Assembly (NCBI GenBank): GCA_037139095.1
Contig: JBAXHD010000066.1
Span: forward strand, 1-10,873
DNA: 10,873 nucleotides
Direction: 5' to 3'
From: WLMZ01 sp037139095
Lineage (GTDB): Bacteria; Actinomycetota; Acidimicrobiia; Acidimicrobiales; Ilumatobacteraceae
The notes below the pieces were generated by a model. The model saw only the letters and a list, made by a program, of their open reading frames with translations. It searched no databases and was not told the origin of the DNA. The first letter of the stretch is position 1. Each line of letters starts with the position of its first letter. The position numbers and the translations under genes are program-made. This document shows, one piece after another, positions 6,152-10,873 of the stretch.

Positions 6152-6720
6152 GGCGCCATCCAGATGCCGCCGTCGGCGGTGAGCGTTGCGCCAGTGAGGT
6201 GATGTGCGTCGACACTGCTGGCGAGACGAATGAGGGGCACGAGGTCGTCGGCGATGGTGCCCTTTGTAGCCAGCGCCGGGGGAGCGATGGAGACGGCGCC
6301 CACTGCAGCGGTATCGATACCGAACAGTTCGGGTGCGACGGCAATGCAGTTCACGGTGATGCCATCGGCGCCCCACTGACGAGCTGCTGATTTGACCATC
6401 ACGCGAATCGCTTCGGCCGTGGCCGCTATGTGAGCGAGTTGTGGTGCTCCCGACATTGCAATCGTGGGCACGATCGCAATGAGCCGCGTGTGGCCCGCCT
6501 TGTGCGCGCCCTGAAACGCCACGATGGCTTCTCGCATTGGTTGCTCCCACGCCGCATCAAAATCGGCATCGGTGAGATCGGTGAAGGGCTTGGCTTGGCT
6601 GCCGAGAGTTGGCACGACCACCGTCGTGGCACAGTCGCTGCGTAGATCGGCAGCGCGGAGTGCGTCGGCGAGTGCGCCGGCTCCTTGGATAGTTACGACA
6701 GTCGAGACCACGTGACGCAC
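6148..6720 (-). CDS. Truncated SDR-like protein lacking the cofactor motif and catalytic Tyr/Lys
   Basis: This 190-aa protein is clearly SDR-derived in its second half: 'TRLIAIVPTIAMSG' (77-90), 'VKSAARQWGADGITVNCIAVAP' (109-130) and 'LTGATLTADGGIW' (175-187). Aligned with the neighbouring SDR, the catalytic Tyr and Lys positions hold Ile98 and Ala102, and the N-terminal TGxxxGxG half of the Rossmann fold is largely missing, making it some 60 residues short. It should be inactive alone. It is the first gene of operon C and is coupled by ATGA to the intact SDR. Pseudo/active SDR pairs are known, for example BbsC/BbsD of anaerobic toluene degradation. The start is uncertain: GTG 6720 is used here, and GTG 6711 (187 aa) fits a possible leaderless promoter better. 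Longer in-frame versions would overlap the divergent gene. Confidence 0.8.
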   Translation of the reverse strand: MRHVVSTVVTIQGAGALADALRAADLRSDCATTVVVPTLGSQAKPFTDLTDADFDAAWEQPMREAIVAFQGAHKAGHTRLIAIVPTIAMSGAPQLAHIAATAEAIRVMVKSAARQWGADGITVNCIAVAPELFGIDTAAVGAVSIAPPALATKGTIADDLVPLIRLASSVDAHHLTGATLTADGGIWMAP

Positions 6721-6749
6721 CGTATCGGAACTGCCGAGCGCGCTCTCAA
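6719..6749 (-). promoter_or_regulatory. Possible promoter of operon C
   Basis: On the minus strand TACGGT (6724-6719) is a TANNNT -10 box ending 7 nt before GTG 6711. A -35-like TTGAGA (6749-6744) lies 19 nt further upstream. If used, it would give a leaderless mRNA starting at GTG 6711 and would exclude GTG 6720 as the start. A single TANNNT match is weak evidence on its own. Confidence 0.3.
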
Positions 6750-6774
6750 ACGGACTTCGCGTGGGGTGATCGGT

Positions 6775-6786
6775 TACGTTGCCCGC
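6775..6786 (+). promoter_or_regulatory. Leaderless-type -10 box before the SnoaL-like gene
   Basis: TACGTT (6775-6780) is followed by 6 nt and ATG 6787, the same arrangement as at 2848 and 8414. There is no Shine-Dalgarno sequence before this ATG. No convincing -35 box is visible 17-18 nt upstream. The match supports ATG 6787 over the in-frame start at 6685, which lies inside the divergent SDR gene. Confidence 0.5.
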
Positions 6787-7221
6787 ATGGATCTTCACGA
6801 ACTCAGCGACCGCACCGAGATCAACGATCTCCTCGTTCGATACAGCGAGGCGCTCAACCGCGCCGACTGGGAAACGTGGACCGGATGCTTCACCGCCGAC
6901 GCTCACGTTGACTACACCACTGCGGGCGGGGTTGCCGGTTCGCCCGCCGAAGCTGCGGCGTGGCTGGCCCCAACAATGGCGATGTTCGACATGCGTATTC
7001 ACCGCATGGCCAACGTGCAGATCTGCTTCGACGGACCCGACACTGCTGCGATTGGTTCGCAGTACGACACGGTCATGCGTATCCCGGGTGCCGCTGGCGA
7101 TGCTGCGGCTCGCCCCACCTACATCGAAGCTGCCGGCTGGTACGACGACGTCGTGGTGCGCACAGCAAGCGGATGGTTGCTCAGCAAGCGCGCCGAGCGC
7201 ATCGCCTACACCCGCATCTAA
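6787..7221 (+). CDS. SnoaL/NTF2-like domain protein
   Basis: This 144-aa protein has the cone-shaped NTF2-like fold of the SnoaL_4 group. It starts with 'RTEINDLLVRYSEALNRADWETWTGCFTADAHVDY' (9-43), the standard helix pair leading to the first strand, followed by 'RIHRMANVQI' (70-79), with His72 in the position often used in these pockets, and ends with strands 'GWYDDVVVRTASGWLLSKRAERIAYTR'. Members include polyketide cyclases, steroid isomerases, dehydratases and non-enzymatic binders, so the fold alone does not give the activity. In a locus handling acyl-CoA or sterol-like substrates, an isomerase or dehydratase role is plausible. It is monocistronic, divergent from operon C, and ends only 14 nt before the convergent racemase gene. 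Confidence 0.88.
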   Translation: MDLHELSDRTEINDLLVRYSEALNRADWETWTGCFTADAHVDYTTAGGVAGSPAEAAAWLAPTMAMFDMRIHRMANVQICFDGPDTAAIGSQYDTVMRIPGAAGDAAARPTYIEAAGWYDDVVVRTASGWLLSKRAERIAYTRI

Positions 7222-7235
7222 TCGCCGCTCGTTGC

Positions 7236-8336
7236 TTACGGGCGTTGAGTCCAGAGTTCGCCTCGTCGGGCCAGCTCGGTGTGCGTGCCAGCGTGGCTCG
7301 GTGTGCCTGCGCTCGACACGGTGCGGCTGAACCGCGGCGCTGGCCCCGGCAACGTGACTCCATTGATCTCAACGAAGGTACCGCGAGCGATGTTATGGGG
7401 GTGCTTGCTGGCCTCGGCTGGCGACAGCACCGGAGCAAAGCACGCCTCTGAGCCTTCGAGTAGGGCGCACCAGTGATCGCGGGTCTGGGCGATGAAGATG
7501 TCGCTGAGGCGTTGCTTAAGCGCAGGCCACTGGCCGCGATTCCATTGCGGAAATTCGTCGGGAGACAGCCCCAGTTTTGAGAGCAGCTCGGCGTAGAACT
7601 GTGGCTCGATCGCGCCAAGCGCCACATAGGCCCCATCGGCGCATTCGTACACCTCGTAGAAGTGGGCGCCGGTGTCGATGTGGTTGGTGCCGCGTGGCCC
7701 CCAGTATCCCGAAGCTGTGGCCGGGAAGAACGGTGCGGCCACCAGCGCAGCGCCATCGACCATCGCGGCATCGATGACCTGCCCCCGGCCCGACACGCTT
7801 CGCTCGAATGCCGCAGCAGCGATGCCCATCGCAAGCATCAACCCGCCGCCGGCGAAGTCGCCAACGAGGTTGATTGGCGGCGTTGGCTTTTGTCCTTCTC
7901 GGCCAAGAATCCACAGCGCACCGGACAGCGCGATGTAGTCGATGTCGTGCCCAGCAGCCTGAGCGAGTGGGCCATCTTGGCCAAACCCGGTCATGCGTCC
8001 GTAGATCATGCGTGGGTTTCGTTCGCACACAATGTCGGGGCCGATACCTAACCGCTCGCACACGCCCGGCCGAAATGGGTCGATGAAAACGTCGGCCTCA
8101 TCGAGCAGGCTGAGCAACAACTCGTTGTCGGCCGCCACCTTGAGATCGAGCGCAATAGAGCGCTTGCCGCGCATAAACAAATTGGTTGCCGGCTTCGAGG
8201 TATCGGCGCGGGCAGCGTCGCTCGGTCGGTCGATGACTACAACGTCGCAGCCGAGGTCGGCCAACATCATCCCGCAATATGGCCCGGGTCCTTGACCCGC
8301 CAACTCGACAACCCGCAAACCGCTCAATGGACCCAT
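7236..8336 (-). CDS. Alpha-methylacyl-CoA racemase (CoA-transferase family III)
   Basis: This 366-aa protein starts 'MGPLSGLRVVELAG' and has the family's 'MMLADLGCDVVVIDRP'. It matches alpha-methylacyl-CoA racemase rather than a CoA-transferase: 'GRMTGFGQDGPLAQAAGHDIDYIALSGAL' (113-141) supplies His130, 'NLVGDFAGGG' supplies Asp160, and 'GAIEPQF' supplies Glu244. These correspond to His126, Asp156 and Glu241 of Mycobacterium tuberculosis MCR. The enzyme interconverts (2R)- and (2S)-2-methylacyl-CoAs so that stereospecific acyl-CoA dehydrogenases can act, as in degradation of sterol side chains and branched fatty acids. It is divergent from an acyl-CoA dehydrogenase pair, with one operator between them. 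ATG 8336 was chosen by family alignment; an upstream ATG (8399) lies inside the operator. No clear Shine-Dalgarno sequence is visible. Confidence 0.93.
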   Translation of the reverse strand: MGPLSGLRVVELAGQGPGPYCGMMLADLGCDVVVIDRPSDAARADTSKPATNLFMRGKRSIALDLKVAADNELLLSLLDEADVFIDPFRPGVCERLGIGPDIVCERNPRMIYGRMTGFGQDGPLAQAAGHDIDYIALSGALWILGREGQKPTPPINLVGDFAGGGLMLAMGIAAAAFERSVSGRGQVIDAAMVDGAALVAAPFFPATASGYWGPRGTNHIDTGAHFYEVYECADGAYVALGAIEPQFYAELLSKLGLSPDEFPQWNRGQWPALKQRLSDIFIAQTRDHWCALLEGSEACFAPVLSPAEASKHPHNIARGTFVEINGVTLPGPAPRFSRTVSSAGTPSHAGTHTELARRGELWTQRP

Positions 8337-8389
8337 TTGGCAATACTGCCACGCACCACGAACGGGTTGGGTTTCGTGCGCGCTCCGTA

Positions 8390-8419
8390 TCTGACACATC
8401 GTCAGAAACCGGCTAGGTT
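8390..8419 (+). promoter_or_regulatory. Operator and leaderless promoter of the acyl-CoA dehydrogenase operon
   Basis: TCTGACACATCGTCAGA (8390-8406) is an inverted repeat with 6-bp arms around 5 bases and matches the operator of operon A at 13 of 17 positions when both are read toward their genes. CTGACA (8391-8396) is a good -35 box; 17 nt later comes TAGGTT (8414-8419), and 6 nt after that ATG 8426. The transcript should therefore be leaderless. A bound repressor would cover -35. The site also lies 54 nt upstream of the racemase start, so it may control both directions. I could not find a matching -10 box on the minus strand. Confidence 0.72.
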
Positions 8420-8425
8420 CGCCGC

Positions 8426-9601
8426 ATGGAACTTGGTTATACGCCCGAACAGGAAGCGCTACGCGCCGAACTGAGGGCCTACTACGACACATTGCTCGAT
8501 CCGCAAACCGTGGCTGAACTGTCACAGGGGCACGGCATCTCGGCCAAGACTCGCAGCGTCTGGAAGCAGATGTGCGCCGATGGTTGGGCTGGTATTGGTT
8601 GGCCCAAGGAATACGGCGGCCAGGGCAAGAGCCCGATCGAGCAATTCATCTTCTTCGATGAGTCGATGCGTTCCGGAGCGCCCGTCCCGATGCTCAGCAT
8701 CAACACCGTGGGCCCAACGATCATGCAGTTCGGCACCGACGAGCAGCGCGCATTCTTCCTGCCGAAGATTCTCGCTGGCGACCTTCACTTCTGCATCGGC
8801 TACAGCGAGCCCAACGCCGGCACCGACCTTGCCAGCTTGCAAACCCGTGCGGTCCGCGACGGCGACGAGTACATCATCAATGGCCAAAAGATGTGGACCA
8901 GCTTGGCCAACGGAGCCGATTACTGCTGGCTCGCCGTGCGCACCAACCCCGAGGTTGCCAAGCACAAGGGCATCAGCATTCTCATCCTTCCGCTCGACAC
9001 GCCAGGCATCACGATTCAGCCGCTCAGCCTCATCGGCGAGCACGACATCAACGCAGTGTTCTTCGACAACGTTCGCGTGTCGGCAAAGAACCTCGTTGGT
9101 GAAGAAAACGGCGGATGGCGCCTCATCACCAATCAGCTCAACCACGAGCGCGTCACGTTGTGCTCCACCGGTGTGGCCGATCGTGCCTACACCGAGGTTC
9201 GCGATTGGGCCAAGACCACGCACCTGCCCGATGGCCGCCGTGTCATCGATCAAGAGTGGGTGCAGATCAACCTCGCCAAGGTGCACGCCAAGATCGAGTT
9301 CCTACGGCTCATCAACTGGAAGGTTGCATGGACCGCAACCCAGGGTGGCCTCGAGGTCGCCGATGCGTCATCAGTGAAGGTGTTCGGCACCGAGTTCTAC
9401 CAAGAAGCATTCCGCTTGCTGTTCGAGGTGATGGGGCCGGTGAGTTACCTCAAGGCCGATGCGCCGGGCGCCATCTTGCGGTCGCGACTCGAGTCGTCGT
9501 ATCGCGGCATGGTCATCCTCACCTTCGGCGGTGGCACCAACGAGACGCAACGCGATCTCATCTCAATGTTCGCACTCGGTTTCCCCAGGGCAGGTAAGTA
9601 A
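8426..9601 (+). CDS. Acyl-CoA dehydrogenase, subunit with catalytic glutamate (FadE-type)
   Basis: This 391-aa full-length acyl-CoA dehydrogenase has 'WAGIGWPKEYGGQG' (54-67), the FAD/substrate signature 'YSEPNAGTDLASLQT' (126-140), 'GQKMWTS' (163-169) and a C-terminal 'GGGTNETQR' (368-376 region). The usual Glu of short/medium-chain enzymes next to that motif is Gly. However, 'NHERVTL' (239-245) puts Glu241 where isovaleryl-CoA and long-chain dehydrogenases carry their catalytic base ('xxERLxL'). It would introduce the alpha-beta double bond with FAD, passing electrons to ETF. The WPxEYGG wording is common in actinobacterial FadEs for bulky substrates. The gene is leaderless, and its TAA overlaps the next ATG (TAATG). 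Pairing suggests an alpha2-beta2 enzyme like the M. tuberculosis cholesterol FadE pairs. Confidence 0.94.
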   Translation: MELGYTPEQEALRAELRAYYDTLLDPQTVAELSQGHGISAKTRSVWKQMCADGWAGIGWPKEYGGQGKSPIEQFIFFDESMRSGAPVPMLSINTVGPTIMQFGTDEQRAFFLPKILAGDLHFCIGYSEPNAGTDLASLQTRAVRDGDEYIINGQKMWTSLANGADYCWLAVRTNPEVAKHKGISILILPLDTPGITIQPLSLIGEHDINAVFFDNVRVSAKNLVGEENGGWRLITNQLNHERVTLCSTGVADRAYTEVRDWAKTTHLPDGRRVIDQEWVQINLAKVHAKIEFLRLINWKVAWTATQGGLEVADASSVKVFGTEFYQEAFRLLFEVMGPVSYLKADAPGAILRSRLESSYRGMVILTFGGGTNETQRDLISMFALGFPRAGK

Positions 9602-10665
9602 TGGACTTCAGACTTTCAACCGAACAAAACGATCTGCGCGAACTCACCGCGCGCATCCTCGCCGATCAAGTCACCAACGAGTCGCAAAAGGCCGCTGCCG
9701 CAAGCGAGCACGGCTTCGACATGGCGTTGTGGCGCACGCTTGCCGAAACCGGCATCGCAGGTATTGCCCTTCCCGAATCAGTGGGCGGCGGCGGACTCGG
9801 CGCACTTGAGATCGGCGTTGTGCTCGAAGAAGTGGGCCGCGCAACTGCTCCGGTGCCAGCGTTTGCTGTGCTCATCGCCGGTGCGGCGTTGAGCCATTTC
9901 GGTGCGCTCGATCATCTTCAAGGTGTTGCCTCGGGCGAGCGAATCGTCACCGTTGCGTTGCACGAGCCAGTCGGTTCGCCACACGAACCAGCCGCAACCG
10001 TGTCGGCCGATTCGCGTCTCAGCGGACAAAAGATTTGTGTGCCCGCCGGTACCGCTGCATCAAGCTTTGTGGTGTCAGCCACCGACGGCGTGTATGTGGT
10101 TGCGGCCGATGCTGCTGGCGTCGTTGTCGAGCGTCAGAACACCACCTCAGGCATCCCCGATGCGCGGGTTACGTTCACCAACAGCCCCGCCACCAAGCTC
10201 GCCGATCTCGACGGCCTCACCTGGCTGCTCGATGCGGCCACTACGGGTCAGTGCTTGATCATGTCGGGCGTTTGCCAACGAGCACTTGCGCTCACGGCGG
10301 CTTACACCAAAGAGCGCGTGCAGTTCGAGCGTCAGATCGCATCGTTCCAAGCCGTCAGCCAGCGAGCCGGCGACAGCTACATCAACACCGAGGCCGTGCG
10401 GCTCACCGCATGGCAGGCGGTGTGGCGCCTCAGCGAAGGGATGCCTTCGTCAGAGCAAGTGGCCAGCGCCAAGTTCTGGGCCAGCGACGGCGGCTTGCAA
10501 GTGCTGCACGCTGCGCAGCATCTGCACGGCGGTGTTGGCGTCGATCGCGACTACCCATTGCATCGCTGTTTCCTGTGGGGCAAGCAGATCGAACTCACGC
10601 TCGGCAGCACCATGCCGTCGTTGGTCCGACTTGGTCGTCTCATCGCCGACACTCCAGTCGCGTGA
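9601..10665 (+). CDS. Acyl-CoA dehydrogenase-like partner subunit lacking a catalytic glutamate
   Basis: This 354-aa protein keeps the acyl-CoA dehydrogenase fold: N-terminal helices 'LSTEQNDLRELTARIL', 'GIAGIALPESVGGGGLGALE' (51-70), 'ERVQFERQIASFQAVSQR' (238-255) and 'AQHLHGGVGVDRDYPLHRC' (305-323). It is divergent in the middle: the 'SEPxAGTD' FAD/substrate segment is not recognisable. At the helix-G base position it has Ala/Thr (about 213-214), and near the C-terminal site 'LTLGSTMPS' has no Glu. It is therefore probably the non-catalytic half of a heteromer with the preceding gene, as in mycobacterial FadE26/27 and FadE28/29. The start ATG shares its A with the upstream stop, and an AGG lies 7 nt before it. 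The TGA overlaps the next GTG by 3 bases within GTGA. Confidence 0.9.
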   Translation: MDFRLSTEQNDLRELTARILADQVTNESQKAAAASEHGFDMALWRTLAETGIAGIALPESVGGGGLGALEIGVVLEEVGRATAPVPAFAVLIAGAALSHFGALDHLQGVASGERIVTVALHEPVGSPHEPAATVSADSRLSGQKICVPAGTAASSFVVSATDGVYVVAADAAGVVVERQNTTSGIPDARVTFTNSPATKLADLDGLTWLLDAATTGQCLIMSGVCQRALALTAAYTKERVQFERQIASFQAVSQRAGDSYINTEAVRLTAWQAVWRLSEGMPSSEQVASAKFWASDGGLQVLHAAQHLHGGVGVDRDYPLHRCFLWGKQIELTLGSTMPSLVRLGRLIADTPVA

Positions 10666-10873
10666 GCACGTTCGACACTCACGACATCCTTCCTCCAGAT
10701 CCCGATCTCGAGGTCCTGCACGATCGCGAATATCGCGTGCGTGCGTTTCGCAAAGATCCCAATCTGCTCATTCGCGGGGCCGTGCGCGACCAAAAGCCGC
10801 CACGCCTGTATCTCGAAGACGACAACGATCCGCTGACCATTCATCACATGCAACTCGACCTCGAGGTGGCCTT
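10662..10873 (+). CDS. DUF2889-like protein, N-terminal fragment
   Basis: About 70 residues are visible before the window ends. After a short lead the sequence shows 'EYRVRAFRKDPNLLIRGAVRDQKPPRLY' and 'DDNDPLTIHHMQLDLEVA', which resembles the DUF2889 pattern of an 'RG.VRD.KP..L' strand followed by '(D)DPEPLTVHxMxVDLxV'. The family has no established function; members are often found next to catabolic genes. The GTG start at 10662 overlaps the stop of the dehydrogenase partner gene (GTGA), so this is the third gene of operon F and translationally coupled. A family-level call on a fragment made from memory of the motif is moderately safe only. Confidence 0.65.
   Translation, partial: MSTFDTHDILPPDPDLEVLHDREYRVRAFRKDPNLLIRGAVRDQKPPRLYLEDDNDPLTIHHMQLDLEVA

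Noticed and set aside
6711..6727. A possible third operator, CGTGACGCACCGTATCG, next to the operon C start.
   Set aside because: It keeps only TGACG-N3-CGT; the outer bases do not form the palindrome and it overlaps the coding start. Chance similarity is likely.
6685..6786. A longer SnoaL-like protein starting at 6685.
   Set aside because: It would overlap the divergent SDR gene, and the leaderless promoter with ATG 6787 explains the start.
6721..7002. An extended N-terminus for the truncated SDR that might restore a cofactor-binding half.
   Set aside because: The upstream frame runs antisense to the SnoaL-like gene and contains no TGxxxGxG motif, so the truncation is real in this sequence.
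8337..8399. A longer racemase start at ATG 8399.
   Set aside because: It would put 21 extra residues without family similarity in front of the standard MGPLSGLRVVEL and start inside the operator.

Overview
The window looks like part of a GC-rich actinobacterial chromosome. The evidence is a TIGR03619-type, probably F420-dependent, luciferase-like oxidoreductase, several GTG starts, leaderless promoters, and acyl-CoA catabolic genes of a kind common in mycobacteria and other Actinomycetota. Gene content and GC level would fit an Acidimicrobiia (Ilumatobacter-like) organism, but that rank is an impression and not a result. I see no rRNA, tRNA, CRISPR array, transposase or integrase. Almost every base is coding.

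Layout. (A) 1-2721, minus strand: a tight operon read right to left. It encodes an uncharacterised 265-aa alpha/beta-barrel-like protein, an NAD-dependent epimerase-type extended SDR, a TIGR03619 LLM oxidoreductase, and the N-terminus of an ABC-F-like ATPase cut by the window edge. (B) 2860-3489, plus strand: a lone isochorismatase-fold protein without the usual catalytic cysteine. It converges on and overlaps the end of the next operon. (C) 3470-6720, minus strand: a second tight operon. It encodes a truncated SDR lacking its catalytic residues, a canonical SDR, an EthD protein, a degenerate thiamine-diphosphate-enzyme-like protein, and a RimJ/RimL-type acetyltransferase. (D) 6787-7221, plus strand: a SnoaL/NTF2-like protein, divergent from operon C. 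(E) 7236-8336, minus strand: an alpha-methylacyl-CoA racemase. (F) 8426-10873, plus strand: two overlapping acyl-CoA dehydrogenase genes and the start of a DUF2889-like gene, divergent from the racemase.

Function. The racemase, the paired acyl-CoA dehydrogenases and the SDRs point to beta-oxidation of a methyl-branched acyl-CoA, such as a steroid or isoprenoid side chain. The substrate itself cannot be read from the sequence. Operons A and F are tied together by a near-identical 17-bp palindrome (2780-2796 and 8390-8406). At both sites it sits on the -35 box of a promoter with the same 17-nt spacer and a TANNNT -10 box, so one repressor encoded outside the window probably controls both. Three plus-strand genes have a TANNNT box exactly 6 nt before their ATG, the pattern of leaderless mRNA.

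A second theme is paired or degenerate enzymes: a pseudo-SDR beside a real SDR, an acyl-CoA dehydrogenase lacking the catalytic glutamate beside one that has it, a ThDP-enzyme-like protein without a ThDP motif, and an isochorismatase-fold protein without its cysteine.
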